This document shows, one piece after another, positions 11,008 through 22,680 of a DNA stretch of 64,000 nt (positions are counted from its first letter, which is position 1; each line of letters opens with the position of its first letter). The stretch comes from Megascapheus bottae. Its lineage: Eukaryota > Chordata > Mammalia > Rodentia > Geomyidae. Where the stretch lies: positions 6,490,501 to 6,554,500 of the forward strand of contig JANJXV010000030.1 in NCBI GenBank assembly GCA_024803745.1, written 5' to 3'. The translations under genes were made by a program, and so were the position numbers. The notes below the pieces were generated by a model that was given only the letters and a program-made list of their open reading frames with translations, did no database searches and was not told the DNA's origin.

Positions 11008-11261
11008 CTTTGTGTGTGTGTGTGGGGGGGGTCCATTACAGAAAGCAGAGGGCACTCTGAGAAAGTTCACTGGATTGGTTTTCTAGGCTGAGCTCTGGGA
11101 GTTGAATCATGCCAGGTGAGGACTGGAGTTACCAGTAAGTCAGAATAGAAGTGATCATGTGAAATTGAGTGAAGGCAGTCTCTGGCTATCAAAGCACATT
11201 CAAAGCGTTGATCAGGGTGTGGACGTCCCACCCTGTGGTCCCTGTGCTCTTGCGAGCAGGA

Positions 11262-11358
11262 GGATAGAGAGTTCAAGGGTGGCCTGGGTTACCTAGGGAA
11301 TTCAAGCCCTCTGGGATATATAATGAGACCCTGTCTCAAAAACAACAAAACAAGACCA
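11262..11358 (+). mobile_element. B1-like SINE 3' part
   Basis: AGAGTTCAAGGGTGGCCTGG...ATAATGAGACCCTGTCTCAA and an A/C-rich tail, as in B1/Alu monomers. Confidence 0.65.
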
Positions 11359-12155
11359 AAGCCCCCATTCCTCCCAGGGAAAAGGGTAAGGAGGAGGTGG
11401 TAGAAAGGTATAATTCTTTCAGTCTAAGCCATGCAAGTCCGAATTAGACATGGCCTGCTCCCTGGAGCTGTCTTCAGTGGCAGGCCCAGTCAATGACCTG
11501 GATGTGGAGTTTGTGAAGAACACGTCTTCATGTTTGGCATGCTGAGCTTCCATGCCATCCTTTTTGAGAAAGACTAGGGAGCAGAGCCAGCCTTCCAGCC
11601 AGTCTTCACCCTGTCTTACAACAGAGCTCCTGGCCTTTCTCTTCTGATCCCTTTATAGCCTAGAAAAGCCCACTGACCCCTTGCTAACTCCTTGGGATGA
11701 TAAGGAGCTTGTTGACTGCCAAAGGGCCACTGGGGGCCTTCCCAGGGTGGGAATGAATGCGACTACAACCCCTGGTAAAGCATGGAAAATCTCAGAGCAG
11801 CATTTCTGCCTTTCACCCAAACCTGGGCTGGCCTGGATTGATGCTCCCTGGGTGTGGGGAGGGGGACAGTTATCTGCATTCTCCTTGTAAGCCACGGAGT
11901 ATGTATCCCAGCCATGTACTCTGTGACCAGGCAAGTCTCACTAAATTGCTCAGGGCCCTGACAAGTACCAGCAGTCAATGAGAATGGACACTTTTCATGG
12001 CTGAGCTTTGCGAGGCTCCCAGACTGGAGCCTTCACCAAGGTGAAGGATTCTGATAACCAGGAACACTGTGATGTGTGGTCCTTTTTAGATATTATGGCA
12101 TAAGCAGGTCTGAAAGCCTCTTTGGAGGCAGTGTGGCACAGGTTCAAACCTTGTC

Positions 12156-12390
12156 TTAGCTGGGTGCTGGTGGCTTATGCCTGTAATCCTAGCTACTCAG
12201 GAGACTGAACTCTGAAGATCGTGGTTCAAAGCCAGCCTGGCACAAAAAGTCTTACTTACAGTTAACCACCAGAAAATGGGAAGTGGCCCAGTGGCTCAAG
12301 TAGAGCACTGGCCTTGAGCTGAAGAGCTCAGGGACAGTGCCTAGGCCCAGAGTTCAAAAGCCCCATGACTGACAGAAAACAAAAACTTTG
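12156..12390 (+). mobile_element. 7SL-like head + Geo dimeric SINE
   Basis: Complete dimer from AGCTGGGTGCTGGTGGC to CCCCATGACTGACAG and an A-rich tail. Confidence 0.88.
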
Positions 12391-14826
12391 TCTTAAAAGA
12401 CTGAAGTACTGAGGACTGGTGCAATTGGCAGGTTTATGTAAGACCAGTTTCCCTGTCCAGGAAGAAGGATAAACTATAGATCTTCCATTTCCCCTCTTCC
12501 TGAAAGCAGATCACTCTAGTATGCTACTTACCCAATAGCCATCACCCACTGCAACCACGGGGTCTTTCCAGAGCCTCCACCAGGAACTGCCCTCTCCTCT
12601 GACTCCCGTTAATGCCCACACTTCTGCAAACCCTTGGACTGTGACTCTTACCTCCACCTCTCAGGTAGTGAGATTAGTCATATGCTATATTTGGCCTGTG
12701 TTTCTGCCTCTGCCTTAACTGGGAACATGTCTTTTCTCCCAGTCCTATCTCCCCTCTGCCTCCACTCGCCTGCTTGGGTAAATCTTTCATAAATAACTCA
12801 CCTCCCACCATGTCTTCTAGGAAGCCTTCCCTGACTGCTTCCCTGAGGTTTGTACACACTTTATATCATCATTATTTGCTTGTGGCACCAAGCACCGTTG
12901 GAGGGAGATTGTGAAGAGGCTGCCTGTGTGTACTTGGCATCATCAGTCCACTGTGTCTTGCTGCACTGGAGTTGTGCTTGATATTTTGAAGAGCCACGTT
13001 CTGTAGAATCGTGGAGTGTGGGTGGGGAACACACTCCTTTACACATTCACAGAGAGGTGCACACAAGACAGGCCAAGAGGCTCTCTGAGGAGTGCTCTGG
13101 AGAAATGCAGAAGTAGGTTGCCAGAGGTGTGTCTGCAGGGAAGAAGCAGGTCAGATGCTGGAGGGGGAACCGGGGAAAGCTTGCTCAAGATCCCATCATG
13201 GAGAATCTTCAGGGGAGATCAAAGAGGTTGAAGTTGGTGCCTCCAGGTAGTCGGGAGTCAGAGGTAGTGTCTGGGCAGGGGGAGATGTGAACTCTTAGTT
13301 GTTTTGGGAAGATTAGACTTGGTGTGAGTGTGTGGCAGACTGGGCTAAGCAAAGCCTAGGTCAAGAGATGAGACTGTTGACTCACAGTCTCTCTGGGCTA
13401 GGTTTTGGGAGTTAAAATCCAAGTGGAATGAAAAGAACACAGATAACTCAAAAAAAGAAAGGAGAAGAAGGGTTTGGTGACTGGTCAGATACAGGAGGTA
13501 AGGGTGTTAAGAAGCAAGTCAGAGTATAAGGTGCCTGTGGAGGCCCTTACTTTTTTCTTAACCTTGCTGAGACTCGGTTTCCTCATCCATTAAGTAGAGG
13601 AATTTCTGTGTGGCTAACAGACTTGCCAGTTCATCCTCTTGCCTGTTTACTAGAAGAAACTGACACTTAATTGACCTCTCCCTGACCAGCTTTAGCTTAG
13701 TTTCCTAATCCTGGATCAGAGTTCTTAGAACAGTCATCTCCTGTGCACAATAAACAAGCTCCATTCCTGGCTCTGCCACAATGTCTGTGCACCTGCCTAC
13801 CCACATCACACCAGGCGTCCAGCTGAAGTTCAGCCAGGTGAGGGATTCCACAGCCAGGCTGACTTCCTCCGCTGCAGCTTTCTGTGGAGCCACTGCCTGG
13901 ACTGGAGAGAGCACCCCTTCTTCAGATCAACACATCTCTGTCGTCATGGGGGAGAAAAGATAATACTTGAGACAGGACAGGACAGGACAAGTGATTAGGA
14001 GAAAAACCAGAATGGGCGAAGGGATGATGGCATCCAGCACGAGTGGTCACTCTCAGAGACCAGAAGGCCTGGCTGACAAGAGTGAGAGCTCTGTGGCTGG
14101 GGGGGGGAGGGGAGAAGAACATTCCAGGCCAGTGTGCTGGCCAGAGGTTGCCCTGAGGGTCCCTTTCCTCCCCACTGTTAGAACCTGATATACCTGACAC
14201 TCAGAAAAGCTCTGGAGGCATTACTCTCATGCGGGTAGGAGGCAGACATGTTCAGCTCATGTTTGAGCTCTGTTGGGTGAGGGGTGGATGAGGTGGAGTG
14301 ATGCCTGCTTACACAGGGTTTAGCTTGGGAGGGCTTGAAGGCCCAGGGGCGCCGTTGGGGTCCCTGTGTAGGTGCAGTGGGCACTCTTACTGTTCTGCTT
14401 CTCAGAAGGGAGTGATGAGATGATGAGATAGGGCACTGGTCACCACCTTTGTAGCAGCTGTCCCCAGTTCCGGTAGTCTTGCTACAAGAACAACCTCTCT
14501 CCAGAGATCCTGGGACAGGTTATCTAATCTCTCTGTAACTTTTCTTTTCTCAGAACAGCAGTAATGGCTGGGTGATTGCAAAGACCAAATTGCCTATTTA
14601 AGGTATTCAATAACATGTCTGCCTGGTGTAGTCAATAAAAGATAGATGTTATTTACCAGTTATGAGTAAGTACAGCTTAACTTCCTTGAGGTCTGCTATC
14701 TTTCTTGGTTTACTAGTGGGAAAGCTAAGGCACAGAGAGCTCAAGCTATTGGTGCAAGATCACAAAGCTAGCAGGTGGGGCAGCTGTCTGCTTCCCATAT
14801 GGCCAGGGACAACAGATAAAAGGGGA

Positions 14827-15032
14827 GCTGGGGCCTGGAGCATGGTCTATTGATAGAGTGCTTGCCTAACATGCACGGAGTCCCGGGTTCAATTCCTCGG
14901 TACACATACATAGAAAAAGCCAGAAGTGGTGCAGTAGCTCAAGTGATAGAGCTCTAGGCTTGAGAAAGCCCAAGGACAGTGCTCAAGCCCTGAGCTCAAG
15001 CCCAGGACTGACGGAAAGGAAAAAAAAAAAGT
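14827..15032 (+). mobile_element. IDL-Geo dimeric SINE
   Basis: Full length, GCTGGGGCCTGGAGCATGG to AGGACTGACGG and poly(A). Flanking AGGGGAGCTGG/AGTGGAGCTGG is probably the target duplication. Confidence 0.85.
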
Positions 15033-15735
15033 GGAGCTGGCAGGAGCCTGAACTTAACCCAGGATTTGACCAAGTCCTTTATTCTTTGCTCAAACTTCTC
15101 TAGGTATAGCAGCTAAAAGTTTGCTGCTTTCTGTGCTGAGAGACTGTGTTTATGGGGTGAATATTTCCTCTGTACGTGCCCTGGGAGTGGACAGAAGCTT
15201 TCTTCCACAGTGGATTGTCTGATGCCCACCAGTACCATCAAAGGGGTTGGTGTGGACGCTGGCAAGGGGAAGGGGAAGGAGAGGAGATGGACAGGTCTAA
15301 AGCCAGTGAGGGAGGTAGGGTGGAAACTGGTGTGGAGAACAAGCTAGCAGGACAGATGGACACCCAGGATCTACCTGCACTGGGGCCTGACTGACTCATA
15401 GGCGCTGACGTAAGAGAGTGGAATGCACAGCCCCAGTGTTTGTTCCAGTCTGATAAGCCCTGAGGGACTGCTGAGCCACTCCAGTGGCCACCACAGACAT
15501 GACTAGAGACAGGGTTACCCATGAGCAAGCTCCCGGGGAGGTCACCCTAAGCCATAGCTGCGACCTGCAGGCACAGCGGTCATTCTGTGCTGGGGGCAAC
15601 TCACTGGAAGAGGCCTTGGGACCTGTCACCTGCATAGGGGAGGGGAAGGGAAAGAAAGGGAGAAGAAAGGAGGAAATAGAAATCCTTTGCAGCAGTGGTA
15701 TTCACTAGATATTATGTTGAAAATGAACTATGCAC

Positions 15736-15884
15736 ATTGTGGATAAGGATCAGAGGGAACAACTGGGAGAGACTGAGGGAAGGGGTGATGTCCAAAAAAG
15801 AAATGAACTCATTACCTGAGTTATCTAACTGTAACCCTCTGTATATCACCTTTACAATACCAATAAAAAGTTGCAAAAAATAAA
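15736..15884 (+). repeat. Dispersed GGGAAGGGGTGA repeat, copy 1
   Basis: GGGAAGGGGTGATGTCC...GAAATGAACTCATTACCTGA...CTAACTGTAACCCTCTGTAT...CACCTTTACAATA. The same segment order recurs at 17462, 46290 (antisense), 57748 (antisense) and 61200. It is unlike either SINE and may be a LINE 3' end. Confidence 0.6.
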
Positions 15885-16137
15885 GCTGGGCACAGTGGTT
15901 CATGCCTATAATCCTAGCTACCCAGGAGGCTGAAGTCTGAGGATTGTGGTTCAGATCCATCCCAGGCAGGAAAGTCAGTGAGACTCTTATCTCCACTTAA
16001 CTATCAGAAAATGGGAAGTGGTACTGTGGCTCAAGTGGTAGAGTGCTAGCCTTGTGCTGAAGAGCTCAGGGTAAACGTCCAGGCCCAGAGTTCAAGTCCC
16101 ATGACTGACTGACCTCCCCACCCCCCAAAAAAAAAAT
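15885..16137 (+). mobile_element. 7SL-like head + Geo dimeric SINE
   Basis: Complete dimer, AGCTGGGCACAGTGGTTC to CCCATGACTGACTG then C- and A-runs. First of three SINEs in a row, inserted directly after the dispersed repeat. Confidence 0.85.
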
Positions 16138-16145
16138 GGAGGGCC

Positions 16146-16338
16146 AAGAGCCAGGCCAAGTGGCATAGTGCCTGTCTAGCATGCACCAAATCCTTGGTTT
16201 GATTTCTCAGTACCACATACACAGAAAAGGCCAGAAGTGGTGCTGTGGCTCAATTGGTAGAGCAATACCCTTGAGAAAGCCCAAGGACAGTGCTCAGGCC
16301 CTGATTTCAAGCCCCAGGACTGCCCCCCCCAAAAAAAA
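16146..16338 (+). mobile_element. IDL-Geo dimeric SINE
   Basis: Second of three tandem same-strand SINEs; ID-like half GCCAAGTGGCATAGTGCC, Geo half ending AGGACTGCCCC and A's. Confidence 0.82.
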
Positions 16339-16343
16339 TTGAG

Positions 16344-16540
16344 GGAAGGGAGTTTGGCCTAGTGGTAGACTGCTTGCCTAGCATTCACAAAGATATGGAT
16401 TTGATTCCTCAGTATCACACATTTAGAAAAAGCCGAGAATGGCGCTATGGCTCAAGTGGTAGAGCCCTAACTTTGATAAAGCTCAAGGACAGCTCTCATA
16501 CCCTGAGTTCAGGCTCCAGGACTAGCAAAAAAAAAAAAGA
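16344..16540 (+). mobile_element. IDL-Geo dimeric SINE
   Basis: Third of three. AGTTTGGCCTAGTGGTAGAC to CAGGACTAGC and poly(A), followed by a short (GGAT)n. Confidence 0.82.
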
Positions 16541-16847
16541 TTTAGATCAGTTTGGATGGATGGATGAATAGATGGATAGATTTATCATGGCTATCTATGT
16601 AATGCAGCAAGAAACCCAGGCCCATGGATAGACCTGAGACAGAGTTGGTGGGGGGTGGGGGTGGGGAGTAAATCTTTATGGTAATAGCAACAGTACAAGT
16701 CTTATTGTAGGAAAGATAGGAAAAGTAGAAATCTACAATTCTGTAACAACTAGACTTTTCATTCTTTTGGTTTTCCATATGGTTGGTCACCCATGCACAG
16801 TTTTGTGTTCCAGTTTATTTTAGTAACTTAAGAAATAGTCTATGTTG

Positions 16848-17052
16848 GGGCCGAGAGTTTGGCCTCGTGGTTAAAGTGCTTGCCTAGCATGCATGAAGAC
16901 CCGGGTTCGATTCCTTGGTACCACATACATACAAAAACGCTGTAAGTGGTGCTGAGGCTCAAGTGGTAGAGCTCTAGCCTTGAGAAAGTCCAAGGACAGT
17001 GCTCAGGACCTGAGCTCAAGCCCAGGACTGGCAAAAAAAAAAAAAAAAAAAG
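16848..17052 (+). mobile_element. IDL-Geo dimeric SINE (young)
   Basis: Close to consensus over both halves with a 21-base A tail. It has intact A-box-like (AGTTTGGCCTCGTGG) and B-box-like (GGTTCGATTCC) internal promoter motifs. Confidence 0.9.
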
Positions 17053-17461
17053 ATAAGAGCTGGCACTTCCGTTCCTGATTTCTGTCCTTCCCTTTTGTCT
17101 CAGGGGAGTCTTCTCTCTTTTCCCAGAGTTCTTTCTTCTCACCCTCACTTTGGCTTCTCTGGCCAGCCTGGTCAGTTTCTTAATACTTTCTTCTTTATCC
17201 CCACACCCCTAGAGCACACACATTCTCTGGTGGAGGTCTCATTATAGGTCTGATGTAGGAGGCCCCGAGGGACGGAGGCCCTGGGGCAGGAGGGCAGGAC
17301 TGGTCCTAGTCTGTGCTAGTCACTGTACAGCTAACGCTGGACCAGAAGAGTGGTTGAATGGTTAGACCTGGACATCAGAAGCAGCAGGTACTGCCAGGCC
17401 CTCAGATGGCAAGGTCTCCATACCATGGCTTGGTGTCTGTTTCAGAAGTGCAAAGTGTTGA

Positions 17462-17606
17462 CAAAACATCAAACATGAGGGGGAGGAAAATGGGAACAAA
17501 AACATGAGAAGGGGTATCATTGTGTGAGAAGTAATGCACCTACTGTCTGACAAATGTAACTGTAACTCCTCTATACATTGTCCTGACAATTAAAAAAAGT
17601 GTTCCT
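17462..17606 (+). repeat. Dispersed GGGAAGGGGTGA repeat, copy 2
   Basis: GAGAAGGGGTATCATTGTG...GTAATGCACCTACTGTCTGA...ATGTAACTGTAACTCCTCTA, then TACATTGTCCTGACAATT and A's. Same segment order as the copy at 15736. Confidence 0.58.
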
Positions 17607-18299
17607 GAAAAAGATTTTCTTATGCTGGAAAAAAAACAAACATGGACCTGTTGGCTGGAAAGGTAGCTTTGGTTGTGTGACATGAGATGCCCCCTGCCTT
17701 TCCCCCCAGCACAGCCTTGTTCTTCCTCTAGACTGTGCCATGGCTGCTGGAAAGGCACAGCCTTGATTAGGAGGCAAAGGGCAGGAGGTAAGTCCACTCT
17801 GGACTTAATTGGATGGTGTCCAAATGTGGTATCGTCTGCCCCCTAGTCTGTGGTCGAGCCAGGACAGGAAGGCAGATGACAGAGTCTGCCAGACAGTGCA
17901 ATGCCTTTCCCAGCTCCCCAGGGTCTCTCCTTGCATCAGAGCAGGGGCAGCCAGGGCACTGTGGGTCCCCAGGGAGCCACCCTGTTGCCTTAGGTTTAGG
18001 AAGTGGACATGGCAGAGCCCAACAGAGGCAGAAGTTCACAACAGGCCCAACCTGTCCCTCGATTTAGGCCTTCCTTGCTGTACCTGCTCTTCTGCCCGGG
18101 GACTTCCAGTGGATCTAGCAATGGGGAGTTTTCTCTGGAAACTCCCTAGGAATTTAATATCTTAAAAGTATATCCAGCTTTTGTTCGAAGGTCAGCTCAG
18201 GTTTTGGTTCTTGAAATCAACCCTCTTTAAGGGAAAAAAAAAAAAGCTGACCAAAGTTGCTAACTGGTTTGTCATAAGCTGTACAAAACAAGTACTCTT

Positions 18300-18502
18300 G
18301 GGCTGGGAGCATAGCCTAGTGGTAGAGTGCTTGCCTAGCATGCATGAAGCCCTGGGTTCAATTCCTCAGTACCACATACTTGGAAAATGCCGGATGTAGC
18401 TCAAGTGGCAGAGTGCTAGCCTTGAGCAAAAAGTGTCCAAGGACAGTGCTCAGGCCCTGAGTTCAAGCCCTAGGACTGGCAAAAAAAAAAAAAAAAAAAA
18501 AG
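18300..18502 (+). mobile_element. IDL-Geo dimeric SINE
   Basis: Full length with a 22-base A tail; the start of the Geo half lacks a few bases. Confidence 0.87.
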
Positions 18503-18879
18503 AGCACACTGCAAATTTAGTAGGGACACCAACTTTAAGGTGTTCTCTTAGTGTAGATTCTTATTTTTGCTCACAGAATTCTTCAAGACAGCTTGCATGG
18601 TTATATTTACTAATTGCTTCTGGTGCATCTGTCTGTGTGTCCTCAGCAAGGAATAAGTCTTTGTTGCCCTAGCCTGATGTTTGGCCTAGAGCTGGCCCAG
18701 AGTGCTGGGGGGCGGGGGGGTGGGGAGGAGGGTTGGGGGGTCGTGCAGAGGACAACAGCTATCTTCAAAAGGCTAGCTAGCTTTTGAATCACTCCCAGAA
18801 GTTTTTGGTTTTTGTTTTTTCCCTTAAACTGCAGAGGGTAAGCCCAGATTTAATTGGACTTGTACACACACACACTTTA

Positions 18880-18997
18880 TTTTCTCTCTTTCTTTCTCCC
18901 TCCCTCCCTCCCTCCCTCCCTCCCTCCCTCCCTCCCTCCCTTCCTTCCTTCCTTTCTCTCTCTCTTTCCTTCCTTCCTCTCTCTGTCTCTCTCTCTG

Positions 18998-19073
<76 letters not shown>

Positions 19074-19074
19074 G
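18880..19074 (+). repeat. Compound pyrimidine microsatellite
   Basis: (TCCC)n at about 18898-18941, TTCC units, then (CT)n to about 19071. It directly abuts the T-rich end of an antisense SINE, so it may have grown from that SINE's tail. Confidence 0.9.
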
Positions 19075-19306
19075 TGGGTTGTGGGGCTTGAACTCCGTGC
19101 CTGGGCGCTGTCTCTGAGCTCTTCAGCTCAAAGCTACCGCCCTACCCCTGGAGTCACAGCACCACTTCCCATTTTCTAGTGGTTAATTAGAGATGGAAGA
19201 GTCTCACAGACTTTAGTGTCCAGGCTGGCTCTGAACTGGGATCCTCATATTTCAGCCTCTTGAGTAGCTAGGAGTGCAGGCGTGAGCCTCTGCACCCTGC
19301 TCCCAC
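19075..19306 (-). mobile_element. 7SL-like + Geo dimeric SINE
   Basis: GGGGCTTGAACTCCGTGCC, TAGTGGTTAATTAGAGATGG, TTGAGTAGCTAGGAGTGCAGG. A complete antisense copy. Confidence 0.85.
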
Positions 19307-19404
19307 ACACTTTTAGAAGGGGCCTCATTATGTAGTTCAATCAGCTTTGATTTTGAGATCACAGGTGCATTTTGCCATACTCAGCATGGGTGTTTATTTT
19401 CCCC

Positions 19405-19406
<2 letters not shown>

Positions 19407-19458
<52 letters not shown>
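19407..19458 (+). repeat. (GT)n microsatellite
   Basis: About 25 GT units after CCCCGTGC. Confidence 0.95.
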
Positions 19459-19461
<3 letters not shown>

Positions 19462-19565
19462 AAAGCCTCTATATTGAAGGCAGGGATCTCAGATGATTGT
19501 TCTATGCCCCTGTATCCAAGGCATGGATCTCACTTGGATTCTTTTTCCTCCTTTAAGATTACTGA

Positions 19566-19660
19566 GCCCCAAGTGGTAGAACTCTAGCCTTGAGAAAGCT
19601 CAAGGACAGTGTTCAGGCCCTGTGTTCAAGCCCCAGGACTGCCCCCCCCCCCAAAAAAAG
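19566..19660 (+). mobile_element. Geo half-SINE, 5'-truncated
   Basis: CCAAGTGGTAGAACTCTAGCC through CCAGGACTGCCCC and A's; left monomer absent. Confidence 0.75.
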
Positions 19661-21407
19661 ACTGGATCTGAACTTACTACAACCTAGACAACAAGTCCTC
19701 ATTTAAATAGCCAGGAGACTCCAGGCTTCCTTTCCCAGGAGACCCTTGGAAGAATTGCGCAGGTGACCAGAATGCCGCCAAGGGGTTTCCTGGCCAACTG
19801 AGATACATTGTCACATGCTTATCTGACCACAAAGCCTTCCAATCCTCATATTTCCTCTTCTAAATCCCTGATTGTTTGACTGTGGAAACTGCAAGCTTCA
19901 CTGGGAATGAACCCTACTTGCTCACATCCTGGGCTGGGCTGTTGTCTACCCAGCCCATCTACTTTTTAAGTGTTATGTGAATGCTTTGCCCTAAGTTGTT
20001 TCTCTGTCTCTCGTACTTCAACATGAGTAGGTATCAGATCCCTTTCTGAAAGCATGTTTTCAAAAGGATGAGAGAACACAGAGCATAAAAGCAGGCCATG
20101 GAGGTGGTCAGATCTTACCTAGCGAAAGCCCAACTAGTCTGTGAGTGGTACAGAATTCCTTTGAACTGTGCCCTTAAGGATAGTTATAACAGGAGTTCTG
20201 AGTTGGATGCTGTGGATTATGCCTATAATTCTTGCTATTTACACGGTTCACAAACTAAATGAGAAAAAGGCTTTGCTGATTTGGAAGAGCCAGCGAGAGT
20301 TTTCCTATAGAACTGCTGGGTACTATGTTTCCTTCAGGGAGGCAGTGAGTTAGAAATGGGAGAAAAAAAAAGTTATTTTGGTGGTGCATGTGATAGGGTT
20401 GCAAGTGAAACGTGCAATTATTAATATTCTAATTATGGAGTTGCTGTTGATAGAATGTTAATGATACCTATACTATAGTTATTCAATCAGGGATGCTGTA
20501 GGCTCTAATAAGTTACAGTAGGTTAAATAGACATCATTCTCATGACCACGTTCTGACAAGTACCTGACAGAGGAAAATGTCTTATCTAATCACGATTCAC
20601 CTCTGTGGGTAGCATGAGGAACAACTGTCCCAGAAATAGGGCCCTCTGTGTAACCCCTTCCTGCCAAGCGGTACAGTCAGTGAAGTGTGGGGTGGCTACA
20701 ATGCCCACATAATGCTTCATAATAAAGCATATTGTCTCATGTACTTTAGTTCTTAGGAAAAAAGATGAATTCAAGCATGGCCTTGTCCATGTGTATTAAA
20801 GATCGTATAAATGCCATCAGTCTTCTCTAACAGCAAAACACATCTTTTCCTTTTTATGAGAAGACTAGCTTTGCAAGGTGTTCATTGAATATTCGTATTA
20901 TAGGAGAAAGAACTGCTAACATTTCCCTCATACCTATTCTTCCCATCTTCCATTTGCTTCTCTGTAGCTGGGTGTGGACCAGGATTCATTTGGCCACTGT
21001 AAAGACTGTGGAAGTGTGACATGGAATTCTGGAATGTTGTTGTCAAAGTGAAAATGCAAGCACTCATTGTCCTTTCCTGTCCCATGTTGTTTCTTCTGAC
21101 TGCCAGGAATGTCTTGGTCTGTGAGAAGTGTGATATGTGTGCACAGTTTATATTACGTTGTGTAAGAGTAAGTGATAAGACAGGCCAAGTTTCCAGCAAC
21201 TCTTGTACGCTGCTTATGAACAGATTAATGGTTTCACATTTGCTCCATCTTTGTTGCCAGTAAATGGAAAGAGAATTACATGTATTTTTCAGTGCCTTTC
21301 AAAATGGTTTTTGGAAGATCAGAGATGTCTCAATTCCTTGTTTATTAAAAAAAAAACTACAAATTTTGATCAGAAGTATGCAAATTTTAAATCTGAAGAA
21401 CCCTCTA
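19661..21407. other. Unique A/T-rich stretch
   Basis: No recognised repeat or exon. Confidence 0.55.
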
Positions 21408-21508
21408 TTTTTTTTTTTTTTTTGGATAGGCTGGTTTCAAATTCACAGTCCTCTTGTCTCAGCTTTCTGAGTGCTGGGATTGTAGACAAGAACCACCATG
21501 CCAGCTCA
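21408..21508 (-). mobile_element. B1-like monomeric SINE
   Basis: T-run, GGCTGGTTTCAAATTCACAG, GAGTGCTGGGATTGTAGAC, CACCATGCCAGCTC. An antisense 7SL-derived monomer. Confidence 0.65.
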
Positions 21509-21730
21509 TAGTCTCTTTTAGTTCACATGTAGGGAGGGCTTCGGTGATTGCTCCACACAGGGTCTCTATGGGGCCTGATCATTCTGACTGCTTTTGGCTG
21601 AAGCTGTAAGAGTTTGTTGACACTCCTCTTAAACAGATGCATACATAGCCCAACGGGAACACTGTGTATTATTAATATAGCCCAGCTGGGGTCAGTTGTC
21701 CTACATCTACTTAGCCTTGCTTTCCAAAAC

Positions 21731-21860
21731 CTGCCTTCCTTCTCCTCCCCCTCCCCCTCCCCCTCCCCCTCCCCCTCCCCCTCCCCCTCCCCCCCCCTCC
21801 TTCTTCTTCTTCTTCTTCTTCTTCTTCTTCTTCTTCTTCTTCTTCTTCTTCTTCTTCTTC
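21731..21860 (+). repeat. Polypyrimidine tract: (CCCCTC)n then (TTC)n
   Basis: About nine CCCCTC units followed by about 20 TTC units. The minus strand is pure purine, GAA repeats followed by G-runs. Every arginine-, serine- or proline-rich frame across it is an artefact. Confidence 0.95.
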
Positions 21861-22680
21861 TGGCTTGGTTCAACTCTGTTTTTAAGCTCTTTTCTACGGG
21901 AAGAAAGAAGAAGTAGGAGGGGAAGAGCAGGGAAGATCGCCAGCTCTACTGGCAAGAAGTGTTGCTCCATTGCCTGCGTCTGTACCTTGGGCACGGCGGG
22001 GGGGCGGGGGGGGGGGCTTGCAACAGACACAGAACTGTTCCCTACTTTCTCAACTCGGCCACTTTCTCCTGCTTCACTGGGGCGCTTTCTCAGACTCAGC
22101 AGAAGACCATCAGTTGCAATGGGGGTAGCAACCTCAGCTGACTTCCTTTGACTCTCCTCCTCACCCTTGTGCCTTGAGGGAGACGTCACTGGTGGGGCTT
22201 GAAGAAACCAAGTGGTGAAGACCAAAATGCCAGCAGCCAGAAGACAGGATCTGGATGTAGATATCATCAATGCCTAAGGGAACAGGGTTCCAGACTGAGT
22301 ACAGACAGGGTCAAGAGCAAGGTCAGGGCTCCAAATTTCCTGGCCATCTCTCTCCCCATTCCCATCAGTTCTTCCCTGTCCTAGAGCTTTGGAGAAGAGA
22401 CCTGCCTGATAGTAAGGGAGGCCCACAGGTTGCCTAGGGTTGTTTTTGTTAGTATTGTATTTTTTTTTTCTTTTTTCCCCTTTTCTTTCAGTACTAGATT
22501 GAATTCAGGACCTTTCAATTCTTGAGCCACTCATCCAGACCTTTTGCTTTTTAGTTTGTTTCTTTTCAGATAGTCTTGTTCTTTTGCCTTGGACAGCTAT
22601 TTCTGCTGCTTCTTCTTCTTCTTTTCTTTTTTTTTGTTTATTTTTGGGGGCAGCTTCTGACTAAGATCGTCTGTCATCTT

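Larger units (their letters stand above)
9996..14820. other. Mostly unique stretch upstream of PFKFB3
   Basis: Apart from the SINE pieces at 10925, 11262 and 12156, I see no gene. Short tandem AGGAC units occur near 13970. Frames are short and lack homology I recognise. Confidence 0.55.

Noticed and set aside
16848..16925. tRNA-like A and B boxes suggesting a tRNA gene
   Set aside because: They belong to the ID-like half of IDL-Geo; there is no cloverleaf acceptor pairing and the unit continues into the Geo half and poly(A).
16840..17148. Recurrent frame containing LGLSSGPEHCPWTFSRL
   Set aside because: The same peptide appears wherever an IDL-Geo SINE is read antisense (438, 23454, 49739 and others), so it is SINE-derived.
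18784..19179. 131-codon frame rich in Ser-Leu-Pro repeats
   Set aside because: Translation of the CT/TCCC microsatellite and part of an antisense SINE.
21523..22270. Frames with long Arg, Lys, Gly-Glu, Pro or Ser-Pro runs
   Set aside because: Produced by the (CCCCTC)n/(TTC)n tract, not coding.
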